NCBI RefSeq assembly: GCF_004919085.1
Contig: NZ_STGL01000008.1
Coordinates: 124,001 to 188,000, forward strand
From: Nocardioides sp. GY 10127
Lineage (GTDB): Bacteria; Actinomycetota; Actinomycetes; Propionibacteriales; Nocardioidaceae
Direction of reading: 5' to 3'
DNA length: 64,000 nucleotides
In this document: positions 1-8,649 of the stretch, piece after piece
Position numbering within the stretch: the stretch's first letter is position 1
Layout: every line of letters starts with the position of its first letter
Notes under the pieces: generated by a model
Told to the model about the DNA's origin: nothing
The model's input: only the letters and a program-made list of their open reading frames with translations
The model's database searches: none
Translations under genes and position numbers: made by a program

Positions 1-1
1 G

Positions 2-316
2 GCGATGATCCTCTCGGGCCGCTGCATGATCAACGTGGCCCAGCTCTACTTCCACCCGGAGGACAACGAGAAGGCCCGTCGGGTCTTCGCCCTGGCGCCG
101 GGCCTGGTCCGCAGCGCGCGGGAGCTCGGGTACGGCGTCTACCGCACGCACGTCGCGCTCATGGACGCCGCCGCGGCGGCCTACGACTTCAACGACCACG
201 CCCAGCTGCGCCTCAACGAGCGCCTCAAGGACGCGCTCGACCCGGCCGGCGTCCTGCACCCCGGCAAGCAGGGCGTCTGGCCCGCCCGCTACCGCGACGC
301 CCTTGCGGGCGCCTGA
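2..316 (+). CDS. VAO-type FAD-linked oxidase, C-terminal fragment
   Basis: Partial gene: the reading frame is open from the window edge, so only about the last 104 residues are present. The fragment has the C-terminal hallmarks of the vanillyl-alcohol oxidase/4-cresol dehydrogenase flavoprotein family: a GYGVYRTH segment (in VAO the Tyr-Arg of this motif binds the phenolate of the substrate), then the LKDALDPAGVLHPGKQGVWP ending. It closely resembles the same region of the next gene downstream, so the two are probably paralogues arranged head to tail, 34 bp apart and likely co-transcribed. The FAD-binding domain lies outside the window, so substrate and cofactor linkage cannot be judged. Confidence 0.85.
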   Translation, partial: AMILSGRCMINVAQLYFHPEDNEKARRVFALAPGLVRSARELGYGVYRTHVALMDAAAAAYDFNDHAQLRLNERLKDALDPAGVLHPGKQGVWPARYRDALAGA

Positions 317-350
317 CCCGGCCCGACCGACCTCCGGCAAGGAAGAGACG

Positions 351-2018
351 ATGACCGACACCCACCTCGAGCCGACCACCTGGGCACCGAGCACCGACCC
401 CGCCCCGGGCGTGGACCCGGCGCTCGTGGCGGCCTGCACCGAGCTCCTCGGCGCGGACGCCGTGGTCAGCGACCCGGTGCTCATGCGCGAGTTCCGCGAC
501 CCCTACTCCCACGCGAGCTGGACCCAGCACGAGCCGGGCCTCGTCGTGTGCCCGACCACCGTCGAGCAGGTGCAGGAGCTCGTCCGCCTGGCCGGCCGCT
601 TCGACACCCCGACCTGGACCATCTCCCAGGGCCGCAACAACGGCTACGGCGGCCCCGCGCCGCGCGTGCCCGGCTCGATGGTGATCAGCCTGCGGGGGAT
701 GAACCGCATCCTGGAGCTGGACGAGGAGCTGGCCTACGCGGTCGTCGAGCCCGGCGTCCGCTTCTTCGACCTCTACGAGGAGGTGCAGCGCCGCGGGCTG
801 AAGCTGTGGCCCTCGATCCCCGACCTCGGCTGGGGCTCGATCATCGGCAACGCGATGGACCACGGCGTCGGCTTCACCCCGCTCGGCGACCACCCCGCCC
901 GCTCCTGCGGCATGGAGGTCGTGCTCGCCGACGGCTCGCTCGTGCGCACCGGCATGGGCGCCATGCCCGACAACCCGACGTGGGCGCTGCGCAAGCACGG
1001 CTTCGGCCCGCACCACGAGGGCATGCTCATGCAGTCCAACCTCGGCATCGTGACGAAGATGGGCTGCTGGCTGGTGCCGCAGCCGGAGTACTACGTCTCC
1101 GCCGAGGTCACCGTGCCCCGGGACGAGGACATCTCGACCCTCATCGACACGGTGCGCCCGCTGCTGCTGGACGGCACCATCCAGAACTCCCCCATCGCCT
1201 ACAACGTCACCCTCATCGCGGGCGCCTTCAGCGGCGTCCCGCGCTCGCACTGGTACACCGGCGACGGGGCCGTGGACGACGCGGCGATCGAGAAGATGAA
1301 GGCGGAGACCGGCGCCGGGGCCTGGCTCATGCGCTTCGCCCTCTTCGGGTACGAGGACGTCGTGAGCGAGCAGCTCGCACGGTGCACCGAGGCCTTCGCC
1401 CGGATCGAGGGCTCCCGCCTGACCCACCGCGGCTTCCGCGGCGACGAGGTCGTCCACCAGCTCACCGCGCTGGAGCGTCCCCGCCCCGCCGACGGCCCCG
1501 AGGGGGCCGTGGACCGGCTGCGGCAGCAGTCCGACACCACCCAGGCCGGCATCCCCTCGCTCGACCTGCTCGACAACCTGAGCTGGGACGACCACGGGGT
1601 CGGTGGACACCTGGACTACTCCCCCGTCACCGAGCTCGACGGCGCCCGGGTGCTCGAGCAGACCCGCTGGTTGCGGGAGGAGTGCGCGGGCGAGGGGCTG
1701 GACTACGCCGCGTCCCTGATGATCTTCCCGCGCGCGTGCATCAACATCGTCTCGCTCTGGTTCAACACCGCCGACGAGGCGGGGACGCGCCAGGCCTACG
1801 AGTTCACCGGCACCCTGATCGAGCGCGGCGCCGAGCGCGGCTTCGGCGCGTACCGCACCCACCTGGAGCACATGGACCGGGTCGCTGCCACGTACGACTG
1901 GAACGACTCCGCGCTCGCCCGGTTCAACACGCGGATCAAGGACGCGCTCGACCCCCAGGGCATCCTCAGCCCCGGCCGCTCCGGGATCTGGGGCAGCCGC
2001 CGGGCACCCCAGGGGTGA
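351..2018 (+). CDS. VAO-family FAD-dependent phenol oxidase
   Basis: 555-residue flavoprotein of the vanillyl-alcohol oxidase/eugenol oxidase family, which oxidises the benzylic position of 4-substituted phenols and passes electrons to oxygen. The start is ATG 351, with an AAGGAAGAG ribosome site 5 bases upstream; the in-frame codons back to 303 have no such site. The PP-type FAD domain carries GRNNGYGG (Tyr99) and IPDLG (Asp158). His420 in GGHLDYSP sits where VAO has the covalent FAD histidine, and Tyr501-Arg502 in AYRTH match the phenolate-binding pair. Numbering and length are almost those of fungal VAO (His422, Tyr503, Arg504). No cytochrome subunit gene is adjacent, which favours an oxidase over a p-cresol-type dehydrogenase. 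The natural substrate is unknown; eugenol, vanillyl alcohol or 4-alkylphenols are candidates by family. Confidence 0.9.
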   Translation: MTDTHLEPTTWAPSTDPAPGVDPALVAACTELLGADAVVSDPVLMREFRDPYSHASWTQHEPGLVVCPTTVEQVQELVRLAGRFDTPTWTISQGRNNGYGGPAPRVPGSMVISLRGMNRILELDEELAYAVVEPGVRFFDLYEEVQRRGLKLWPSIPDLGWGSIIGNAMDHGVGFTPLGDHPARSCGMEVVLADGSLVRTGMGAMPDNPTWALRKHGFGPHHEGMLMQSNLGIVTKMGCWLVPQPEYYVSAEVTVPRDEDISTLIDTVRPLLLDGTIQNSPIAYNVTLIAGAFSGVPRSHWYTGDGAVDDAAIEKMKAETGAGAWLMRFALFGYEDVVSEQLARCTEAFARIEGSRLTHRGFRGDEVVHQLTALERPRPADGPEGAVDRLRQQSDTTQAGIPSLDLLDNLSWDDHGVGGHLDYSPVTELDGARVLEQTRWLREECAGEGLDYAASLMIFPRACINIVSLWFNTADEAGTRQAYEFTGTLIERGAERGFGAYRTHLEHMDRVAATYDWNDSALARFNTRIKDALDPQGILSPGRSGIWGSRRAPQG

Positions 2019-2053
2019 CCCGCAGCGTGCGGCGCTGAGGAACCGCAGCTCGA

Positions 2054-2100
2054 CGAGCAAGGGCCCCGCCTCCCGATCAGGGAGGCGGGGCCCTTGCTCG
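2054..2100. terminator. Bidirectional stem-loop terminator
   Basis: Perfect inverted repeat with two 21-base arms (2054-2074 and 2080-2100) and a 5-base loop, placed between two convergent genes. No T-tract follows, as is common in GC-rich actinobacteria. It should stop transcription from both sides. Confidence 0.85.
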
Positions 2101-2124
2101 TGCCGGCCCTCGTGGGGCCGGGGC

Positions 2125-3852
2125 TCAGTCCTGTGGGTAGGTGAGGAAGTAGTGCTCCTTGGTCTGGGCCAGCCGCACGCGCTCCACCGCGACGTCCACC
2201 ACCGCGGGGATGCCCTCGGCGTTGGCCTTCGCCGCCCGGACGAGGGCCTCGCGCACCTGGGCCGGGTCCTCCACGCGCTCGCCGTGGCAGCCGCAGCCGC
2301 GGGCGACCGCGGCCAGGTCGGGCTGCACCTCGAAGGCGGTGTCGAGGATGCGGTCGCCGTACTGGTGGTGCTGCAGGTCCCAGATGGAGCCCAGGGCGTC
2401 GTCGTTGAGGACGATCCACGTGACCCCGAGGCGGTAGGTGGCCGCGGTCGGCAGCACGTTCATCACCATCTGGAACGACCCGTCGCCCACGAAGCACAGC
2501 GCCTGCCGCTCCGGGTGGACGAGGCGGGCCGCCGGGATGGCTGCCGCCACGTAGCCCATGCCGTAGAAGCTCGAGGGCATCACGGTGCTGCGCGGCGAGT
2601 GCACCCGGAAGTTCGGGAACGCCCCGGCGATGTGCTGGGCCAGCGCCCCGACGTCGATGCCGAGCACGGCGTCGTCGTCGAAGACCTCCCGGGCCGCCCG
2701 GATGACCCGGGTGGGGTGGATGGGGGTCTGCTCGGACGCCGCGAGCGACTCGATCTCGGCCTCCACCTCGGCCAGGCCGGCCGCCAGGCCGGCCCAGTCC
2801 CAGGACGACGAGGGCGACGGGCCCCCGCCCAGCTCCTCGACCAGCTGCCCCACGAACGTGGCGACGTCGGCCACCACGCCGCGGTGGGCGGGCACGCCGC
2901 GGCCGTGCTCGGCGGCCTCCAGGTCCACCTGCACGTAGCGGGCCTCGGGGCGCGGGACGGCGCCGGGCTGCCAGTTGCTCTCCATCTCCTCGAAGCGGGT
3001 GCCGAGGCCGAGCACCACGTCGGCCTCGCCCAGCGCGCGCTTGGCGACGGGGTTGCGGTGGGCGCCGAGCCCGCCGAGCACCCGGGTGTCGTCCTCGTCC
3101 AGGACGCCGCGACCGCTGAGGCTGGTGAGCACCGGGGCGTCCAGCAGCTCCGCGAGGGCGGCCACCTGCGCGCCGGCGCCGGAGGCGAGCGCCCCGCCGC
3201 CGCAGACCAGCAGGGGGCGGGACGCGGCGGCCAGCTCGGCCGCGACCGTCCGCACCACCTCGGCGGGCGCCGCGACGGCGTGGTCGACCTCGGCCCGCAG
3301 GTACGGCACGTCCTCGACGTGCTGGGTGAGGACGTCGCGGGGCACGTCGACGAGGACCGGCCCGGGCCGACCCGCGCGGGACACCGCGAAGGCCTGGCGC
3401 ACGACCTCCACCAGGAGGTCGGCGCGGTCCACCCGGACCGTCCACTTGGTGACGGGCTCGAAGACCCGGTCGGTGGCGACCTCCTGGCTGGCGCCGCGCA
3501 CGAACGAGGACGTGGCCCCCCGGCCGCCGAGGACGACCATCGGCGTGGCACCGACGTGGGCCTCGGCGACGGCGGTGAGCGTGTTCGTCACCCCCGGCCC
3601 GGCCGTCACCAGGACGACGCCAGGCACGCCGGTGAGCTGTGCCTCCGCGGCGGCCATCGCCGCCGCGTGGTGCTCGTGCCGGACGAGGACGGACTCGATC
3701 CCCTCGGTCGCGTGGATGCCGTCGTAGATCGGCAGGACGTGGCCGCCGGGCATGCCGTACACGCGCTGGACGCCCTCGGCGACCAGGGCGCGCACCACGG
3801 CGTGCCCGACGTTGATCCGGCCCTGGGGGGCCGCGGTGACGTCGGCGGCCAT
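2125..3852 (-). CDS. ThDP-dependent decarboxylase/lyase, benzoylformate-decarboxylase-like
   Basis: 575-residue thiamine-diphosphate enzyme of the pyruvate-oxidase/acetolactate-synthase/benzoylformate-decarboxylase superfamily. The N-terminal pyrimidine-binding domain has the catalytic Glu60 in VRHEHHAA. A central domain follows, then a C-terminal domain with the ThDP/Mg motif GDGSFQM...IVLNDDAL. Its ATG overlaps the TGA of the upstream aldehyde dehydrogenase (ATGA), so the two are translationally coupled. This pairing suggests a 2-keto acid is decarboxylated to an aldehyde that the partner oxidises to an acid, as in the mandelate pathway (benzoylformate to benzaldehyde to benzoate). Biosynthetic acetolactate synthase is unlikely because no small subunit (IlvN) is adjacent. 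A carboligase role remains possible, and the substrate is inferred. Confidence 0.75.
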   Translation of the reverse strand: MAADVTAAPQGRINVGHAVVRALVAEGVQRVYGMPGGHVLPIYDGIHATEGIESVLVRHEHHAAAMAAAEAQLTGVPGVVLVTAGPGVTNTLTAVAEAHVGATPMVVLGGRGATSSFVRGASQEVATDRVFEPVTKWTVRVDRADLLVEVVRQAFAVSRAGRPGPVLVDVPRDVLTQHVEDVPYLRAEVDHAVAAPAEVVRTVAAELAAASRPLLVCGGGALASGAGAQVAALAELLDAPVLTSLSGRGVLDEDDTRVLGGLGAHRNPVAKRALGEADVVLGLGTRFEEMESNWQPGAVPRPEARYVQVDLEAAEHGRGVPAHRGVVADVATFVGQLVEELGGGPSPSSSWDWAGLAAGLAEVEAEIESLAASEQTPIHPTRVIRAAREVFDDDAVLGIDVGALAQHIAGAFPNFRVHSPRSTVMPSSFYGMGYVAAAIPAARLVHPERQALCFVGDGSFQMVMNVLPTAATYRLGVTWIVLNDDALGSIWDLQHHQYGDRILDTAFEVQPDLAAVARGCGCHGERVEDPAQVREALVRAAKANAEGIPAVVDVAVERVRLAQTKEHYFLTYPQD

Positions 3853-5315
3853 CAGAAGGGGTACGCCGCGATCTCGGGACGCAGCGTCAGCCACTGCGTC
3901 TCGGTGAAGGCCTCGAGGTTGGCGGCCGCGCCGCCGAACCGCGAGCCCGTGCCGGACTCGCCCACGCCGCCGAACGGCACCATTGGCTCGTCGGCCACGG
4001 TCTGCTCGTTGATGTGCACGATGCCGCTGGGCACGGCGTCCGCGATCCGCATCGCGCGGCCGACGTCCCCCAGGATGCCGAGCGAGAGACCGTAGGAGCC
4101 GGTGGCCGCGAGCGAGATCGCCTCGTCGTCGGTGGAGAAGGGCAGGACGGGGGCCACGGGGCCGAAGATCTCCTGGCTCCAGGCCGGCATGTCCGGCGTG
4201 AGCCCCGACAGCACGGTCGGGGAGTAGAAGAGGTCGGTGAACGTGCCGCCCGCGGCCAGGGTGCCGCCGGCGGCGACGGTCCCCTGGACCACCGCGTCGA
4301 CCCGCTCGAGCTGCCCGGCGTCGATGAGCGGCCCGAGCGCCACCTGGCCGGACGCCGGGTCGCCGACCGGCAGGTGCGTCGCCTTCTCCACCAGGGCGGC
4401 CACGTACTCGTCGTGCAGCGACTCGTGCACCAGGTGGCGTCCGGTGGTCATGCAGATCTGACCCTGGTGCATGAAGGAGCCGAAGGCCCCGGCCGACGCG
4501 GCCTTGGCGAGGTCGGCACCCGGCAGCACGACGAGGGCGTTGTTGCCGCCCAGCTCGAGGTGGGTCCGCTTGAGGTGCTGGGCACCGAGCTGGCCGACCC
4601 GACGGCCGGCGGCGGTGGACCCGGTGAACGAGACCACCCGGACCTCGGGAGCGGAGACCACGGCCTCGCCGACGTCCACCCCGCCGGGGAGCACGTGGAG
4701 CAGGCCTGGGGGCAGCCCGGCCTCCTCGTAGATCCGGGCGTGCACGATGCCGCCGCAGACCGCGGTCCGCGGGTCCGGCTTGAGCAGGACGGCGTTGCCC
4801 AGCGCGAGCGCCGGGGCGATCGAGCGGCTGGAGAGGATGAGGGGGAAGTTGAACGGGGCGATGACGCTCACGACCCCCACCGGACGGCGGCGGGCCATGC
4901 TCCACCGCTCCTCGTTCGTGGCCAGGACGTCGCCGACCGGGTGCGTGGCGAGGCCGGCCGCCTCGTAGCAGTCCGCGGCGGCGCGGTGGGTCTCGAGCTG
5001 CGCCTTGGGCGGGATCGAGCCGGACTCGCGGACGATCCAGTCCTCGATCTCGGCCGCGTGCTGCTCCCACAGGGCGCCGGCGCGGCGCAGCACGGCGGCC
5101 CGCTCCTCCGGCGGGGTGGCGGCCCAGGCCCGCTGGGCCTCGGCCGCCCGGGGGGAGGCCTTGAGGACGTCGTCCGGGGTGGCGACGCCGACCTCGCCGA
5201 GGGTCTCGCCGGTCGCGGGGGCCGTGACGGCCGCGACGCCGCCGGAGCCGGCCGTCCACCCGTCGGAGTAGAGGCGCCCGGTCCAGGTCTGCGCGTCGAG
5301 CAAGCTGTGGGACAT
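3852..5315 (-). CDS. NAD(P)-dependent aldehyde dehydrogenase, aromatic (benzaldehyde/vanillin type)
   Basis: 487-residue ALDH superfamily enzyme that should oxidise an aromatic aldehyde to its acid. Visible signatures are the cofactor-site APFNFP segment, FTGSTAAG, general-base Glu254 in LELGGNN and nucleophile Cys288 in GQICMTTGR. The GQICM form is typical of benzaldehyde and vanillin dehydrogenases. The start at 5315 follows a strong GAAGGAG site; a longer ORF runs on upstream through the AT-rich promoter region and is rejected. It is first in a two-gene operon with the ThDP enzyme and is divergent from the SDR operon at 5554. The nearby VAO-type oxidases make phenolic aldehydes plausible substrates. 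Confidence 0.85.
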   Translation of the reverse strand: MSHSLLDAQTWTGRLYSDGWTAGSGGVAAVTAPATGETLGEVGVATPDDVLKASPRAAEAQRAWAATPPEERAAVLRRAGALWEQHAAEIEDWIVRESGSIPPKAQLETHRAAADCYEAAGLATHPVGDVLATNEERWSMARRRPVGVVSVIAPFNFPLILSSRSIAPALALGNAVLLKPDPRTAVCGGIVHARIYEEAGLPPGLLHVLPGGVDVGEAVVSAPEVRVVSFTGSTAAGRRVGQLGAQHLKRTHLELGGNNALVVLPGADLAKAASAGAFGSFMHQGQICMTTGRHLVHESLHDEYVAALVEKATHLPVGDPASGQVALGPLIDAGQLERVDAVVQGTVAAGGTLAAGGTFTDLFYSPTVLSGLTPDMPAWSQEIFGPVAPVLPFSTDDEAISLAATGSYGLSLGILGDVGRAMRIADAVPSGIVHINEQTVADEPMVPFGGVGESGTGSRFGGAAANLEAFTETQWLTLRPEIAAYPF

Positions 5316-5507
5316 GGTGATCTCCTTCACACTGTACTTAGAAGTCACACTAAATGGCGGACGGGTCGCCGACAACGGCAGGCACCGGTCGAATTGTTGG
5401 GAATCGGCGCTTCCAGCAGGTGCGAGCCCGGGCCACCCGGGTTGCCGCCGGCCCACGTCGTCCTAAAATTCACCCTTCCCAACTAGTTAGACTTCAATAT
5501 AAGTTGC

Positions 5508-5521
5508 GTGGCGTACGCCAC
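5508..5521. promoter_or_regulatory. 14-bp perfect palindrome in divergent promoter, candidate operator
   Basis: GTGGCGTACGCCAC is a perfect palindrome about 32 bases before the SDR gene at 5554. The divergent gap 5316-5553 is clearly more AT-rich than the surroundings, with AACTAGTT at 5481-5488 and CAATATAAG just after it, consistent with back-to-back promoters. No regulator gene adjoins this gap, so the binding protein is unknown. Confidence 0.5.
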
Positions 5522-5553
5522 ACCCGTGGACGCCCTGAGGAAGAAGGACCGCC

Positions 5554-6333
5554 ATGACCACGGCACCCCTGACCGTCGCGGAGCGCGACCTCGCCGGCCG
5601 CAGCGGTCTCGTCACCGGCGCGGCCGGCGGCATCGGTCGGGCCAGCGTCCTCGCCCTGGCCGCGCGCGGCGCGCACGTCGTCGTCACGGACGTCGCGGCG
5701 CTGGCCGACGCCGGCGAGGAGACCGCGGCCCTCGCCGAGAAGGAGGGCGGCAGCGCCACCTTCGTCCCGGCGGACGTCACGGTGCCCGGCGACTGGGAGC
5801 GGGTCGTCGCGGCGGCCCTGGAACCGACCGGCACCCTCGACTTCGCCCACAACAACGCCGGCATCAGCCTGGCCGCGCCGTTCCTGGAGACCGGCACCGA
5901 GGACCTGCACCGAGTGCTCGAGGTCAACCTCGTGGGCGTCTGGCTCGGCCTCCAGCACCAGCTCCCGCACATGCTCGCCGCCGGGCGCGGCTCGGTCGTC
6001 AACACGGCGTCCCTGGCCGGGCTCAAGGGGCTCCCGCTGGGTGCCGCGTACGCGCTGAGCAAGCACGCCGTGGTGGGCCTGACGCGCAGCGTCGCGCTCG
6101 AGCACGCGCAGGCCGGCGTCCGCGTGAACGCCGTGTGCCCCGCGGCCGTCGACACGCCCATGACCGCGGCGCTCCCGGACGAGCTGCGCGCGCAGATCGT
6201 CGCGCCCCAGGCCATCAAGCGCTTCGCCCGGCCCTCGGAGATCGGCGAGGCGGTGGCCTGGCTCGTCTCCGACGACTCCTCGTTCCTCACGGGGGTCGCG
6301 CTTCCCGTCGACGCCGGCGCCACGGCCGGCTGA
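5554..6333 (+). CDS. SDR-family NAD(P)-dependent oxidoreductase
   Basis: 259-residue classical short-chain dehydrogenase/reductase. It has the cofactor glycine motif TGAAGGIG (residues 21-28), HNNAG near residue 100, and the catalytic Ser153, Tyr166 and Lys170 (NTAS, then YALSK). A C-terminal VAWLVSDDSSFLTG segment is typical of FabG-like members. First gene of a four-gene operon (SDR, VOC, SDR, NTF2-like) that diverges from the aldehyde dehydrogenase. It probably oxidises or reduces an alcohol/ketone intermediate of the aromatic pathway; the exact substrate cannot be read from sequence. A GAGGAAGAAGG ribosome site precedes ATG 5554. Confidence 0.85.
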   Translation: MTTAPLTVAERDLAGRSGLVTGAAGGIGRASVLALAARGAHVVVTDVAALADAGEETAALAEKEGGSATFVPADVTVPGDWERVVAAALEPTGTLDFAHNNAGISLAAPFLETGTEDLHRVLEVNLVGVWLGLQHQLPHMLAAGRGSVVNTASLAGLKGLPLGAAYALSKHAVVGLTRSVALEHAQAGVRVNAVCPAAVDTPMTAALPDELRAQIVAPQAIKRFARPSEIGEAVAWLVSDDSSFLTGVALPVDAGATAG

Positions 6334-6376
6334 CCGTCCCGACCTCCACGACCTCCCCACGAGAAAGGCCCACGCC

Positions 6377-6859
6377 ATGTGCGCCCAGCACGCCTCTCCC
6401 TCCCTCTCCAGCGCGCCCAGCCCGGACTCCACCGCGACCGTGACCGTCGACCACGTCGGCATCTCCGTGCGCGACCTCGAGGGCCTGGCGACGTTCTACG
6501 GCTCCGTCTTCTCCCTCACCGAGGAGTTCCGCTTCACCGTCGAGGAGGCCGGCCTGTCCGCGGTCGTCCTGCGCAGCGACGCCGGCTGGGGCATCGAGCT
6601 CCTGCACCGCGCGGACTCGACCACCCCCGCCCGCTGGACCTCGCCGGACGAGGCGGTCCGCAGCCAGGGGCTCGGACACCTGTGCCTGCGCGTCACCGAC
6701 GACCTCGACGACCTCTACGAGCGGCTGCTCGCCGCGGGTGGCTCCCCCGTCGTCACCCCGCGGATCGGGCCGCACCCGCAGGTGCGGATGAGCTACGCCG
6801 CGGACCCGGAGGGCAACCTGATCGAGATGATCAGCTTCCTCGAGGGCTTCGGCTCGTGA
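6377..6859 (+). CDS. VOC/glyoxalase-fold protein
   Basis: 160-residue single vicinal-oxygen-chelate protein with the paired beta-alpha-beta-beta-beta modules of this fold: VDHVGISVRDLEG near residue 25, the GHLCLRVTDDLDDLYERL module, and a C-terminal DPEGNLIEMISF metal-ligand segment. His and Glu residues at the expected metal positions are visible. Family members include glyoxalases, extradiol dioxygenases, epimerases and resistance proteins. Its position between two SDR genes suggests an isomerase/epimerase or ring-modifying step in the same pathway. GAGAAAGG precedes the ATG. Confidence 0.8.
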   Translation: MCAQHASPSLSSAPSPDSTATVTVDHVGISVRDLEGLATFYGSVFSLTEEFRFTVEEAGLSAVVLRSDAGWGIELLHRADSTTPARWTSPDEAVRSQGLGHLCLRVTDDLDDLYERLLAAGGSPVVTPRIGPHPQVRMSYAADPEGNLIEMISFLEGFGS

Positions 6860-7608
6860 GGATCATGGAGGGCCGCGCCGGAGTCGTCACCGGCGCCGCC
6901 GGCGGCATCGGCCGCGCCTGCGCCCTGGGCTACGCCGAGGCCGGCGCCCGGGTGGTCGTGAGCGACCTGGCCGCGCGGCGGGACGAGGGCGAGGAGACCG
7001 TCCGACTGGTGCGCGAGGCCGGCGGCGAGGCGCTGTTCGTGGCCGCCGACGTCGCCAGCGAGGCCGACCAGGAGGCCCTGGTCGCCGCCTGCGTCCAGGC
7101 CTGGGGCACGCTCGACTACGCGCTCAACAACGCGGGCGTCGAGCACCAGGCCTCGCTGGTGGAGATGGAGGAGAAGGACTTCGACCGGGTCCTCGAGATC
7201 AACCTCAAGGGCGTGTGGCTGGGGCTCAAGCACCAGCTGCGGCAGATGCGCCTCCAGGGCCACGGGGCCATCGTCAACACCTCGTCCCTGGCGGGCTTGG
7301 TCTCGCCGCCGCTGCTCGGCGCCTACGTCGCCAGCAAGCACGGCGTCGTCGGCCTGACGAAGACCGCAGCCGTCGAGAACGCCGACCTCGAGATCCGCGT
7401 GAACGCGATCTGCCCGGCCTCGATCCGCACCCCGCTGATGGACGTCCTCACCCCGGACCAGCTCGAGCTGTGGGTCTCCCGGATGGCGATCAAGCGCCTC
7501 GGCGAGCCCAGCGAGGTCGCGGACGTCGCGGTGTGGCTCTCCAGCGACAAGGCCTCGTTCGTCACGGGGGTCGCCGTGCCCGTCGACGCCGGCGCCTCCG
7601 CCATGTGA
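6856..7608 (+). CDS. SDR-family oxidoreductase, paralogue of the upstream SDR
   Basis: 250-residue short-chain dehydrogenase with VTGAAGGIGR, NNAG and the Ser144-Tyr157-Lys161 catalytic set. It is close in sequence to the SDR at 5554 (both share GVWLGL...QHQL/KHQL and the SFVTG/SFLTG C-terminus), so the two look like an old duplication. I chose GTG 6856, which overlaps the VOC stop codon (GTGA) and has GAGGG 9 bases upstream; ATG 6865, three codons later, is the alternative. Two SDRs in one operon may handle successive alcohol oxidations or opposite stereoisomers, as in bacterial aryl-ether and aryl-propane catabolism (inference). Confidence 0.85.
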   Translation: MRIMEGRAGVVTGAAGGIGRACALGYAEAGARVVVSDLAARRDEGEETVRLVREAGGEALFVAADVASEADQEALVAACVQAWGTLDYALNNAGVEHQASLVEMEEKDFDRVLEINLKGVWLGLKHQLRQMRLQGHGAIVNTSSLAGLVSPPLLGAYVASKHGVVGLTKTAAVENADLEIRVNAICPASIRTPLMDVLTPDQLELWVSRMAIKRLGEPSEVADVAVWLSSDKASFVTGVAVPVDAGASAM

Positions 7609-7659
7609 CGACCACTCCCACTCTCAAGCAGACTCGCAGACCACCAGAAGGAGCCACCG

Positions 7660-8283
7660 ATGCTCACCCTCCACGACGGCCCCGCACCCCGGCTCGACGT
7701 CACGATCGTCCCCCGCGAGGCCGAGCGCCTGCTCGGCTTCGTCACCGACCGCCGCCAGCGGCTCATGCTGGAGAACTTCCGCCGCCACGGCATGTATGAG
7801 GTCGCCGGACGCTGGACCGAGATCCTCGACCCCGCGCTCACCGTCGAGCACCCCGTCTACCGGGTCGCCGACGGCCCGAGCACCGAGGTGTTCGACGGGA
7901 TGGAGGCGGTCCGTGGCTTCTACGGCGGTATGACCGACGCCGGGCTCAACGTCCTGTTCCCGATCTGGGAGCGGATGGCGGTCTCCGACTGGGGCATCGC
8001 CTTCGAGTCCCAGCTGGCCCACGTAGTGCCCGGCGAGCTCATGGCCGTGATGGGTCACGAGGTGGAGGACACGTCCGTCACCTACCTGCTGAGCCAGCGG
8101 GTCAGCAACGTGTGGCCCTTCAACGACGAGGAGCGCCCCCGACTGCTCGGGGAGCACGTCTACCTGGACCAGGCCTCCGCCGAGGCCTGGGTGCTCCCCG
8201 AGGAGCACGTCGTCACCCCCAAGATGGCCACCGAGGCGCTCAGTCCGCTCGTCGACGCCCTGCCGCCGTACACGTCGCTGTGA
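7660..8283 (+). CDS. NTF2/SnoaL-like protein of unknown function
   Basis: 207-residue soluble protein and last gene of the SDR operon, with a clear AGAAGGAG ribosome site. Residues about 35-160 look like a cone-shaped NTF2/SnoaL fold: an N-terminal helix followed by RWTEILDPALTVEHPVY and FDGMEAVRGFYGG, where a catalytic-size pocket is usual. I do not recognise a specific family. In aromatic catabolic operons such proteins often act as small isomerases, dehydratases or hydroxylase-associated subunits. Its function here is unassigned. Confidence 0.6.
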   Translation: MLTLHDGPAPRLDVTIVPREAERLLGFVTDRRQRLMLENFRRHGMYEVAGRWTEILDPALTVEHPVYRVADGPSTEVFDGMEAVRGFYGGMTDAGLNVLFPIWERMAVSDWGIAFESQLAHVVPGELMAVMGHEVEDTSVTYLLSQRVSNVWPFNDEERPRLLGEHVYLDQASAEAWVLPEEHVVTPKMATEALSPLVDALPPYTSL

Positions 8284-8372
8284 GGCTTGTGTCCGTATGA
8301 GGCTGGCCCGGCTCTGAGTCTCGCCTCGGTCTGAGGCTCGTCAGGCTCCGAGTCTCGCCCGGCTGTGTGGGC

Positions 8373-8649
8373 GTTCGGTCCTCGTGCACACGAGGACCGA
8401 ACGGTCCGGCCAGCCCGGGGCCATCCGCATCAGCCCAGGTCAGCGCGATGCCGGCCAGCCCGCTGCCGCGTTGGGTCCTCGTCGCCACGAGGACCGAAGC
8501 GCCACGCCGGCGCCCGGCCTTCGGTCCTCGCGTCCACGAGGACCGAACGGTCCGGTCCGCCCGAGGCAATGCGCAACAGCCCAGGTCAGCGCGACGCCGG
8601 CCAGCCCGCTGCCGCGTTGGGTCCTCGTCGCCACGAGGACCGAAGCGGC
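8373..8649. repeat. Tandem ~146-bp repeat (two copies) carrying four similar hairpins
   Basis: The gap 8284-8755 lies between two convergent genes and has no credible gene. It holds two copies of a unit with 146-bp spacing. Each unit has two hairpins built on the same core, GGTCCTCG...CGAGGACC: 8373-8402 (14-bp perfect arms, 2-base loop), 8471-8498, 8520-8547 and 8617-8644. Hairpins 2 and 4 are identical in sequence. The array could act as a multi-hairpin bidirectional terminator, or it could be a REP-like element. The flanks repeat as well, so the unit was duplicated as a block. No transposase is nearby. Confidence 0.75.

Noticed and set aside
351..2018. p-Cresol methylhydroxylase flavoprotein subunit
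   Set aside because: His420 (not Tyr) occupies the FAD-linking position and no cytochrome subunit is adjacent.
225..2060. 611-residue minus-strand open frame opposite the VAO-type gene
   Set aside because: Composition shadow of a GC-rich gene: Val/Ala/Gly/Arg-rich, no domain, and the plus-strand frame has full VAO motifs.
2125..3852. Biosynthetic acetolactate synthase (IlvB)
   Set aside because: No IlvN or other branched-chain gene is adjacent; the gene is coupled to an aromatic aldehyde dehydrogenase.
8373..8649. Insertion-sequence ends
   Set aside because: No transposase frame and no target-site duplication; hairpins are repeated in tandem, not terminal.
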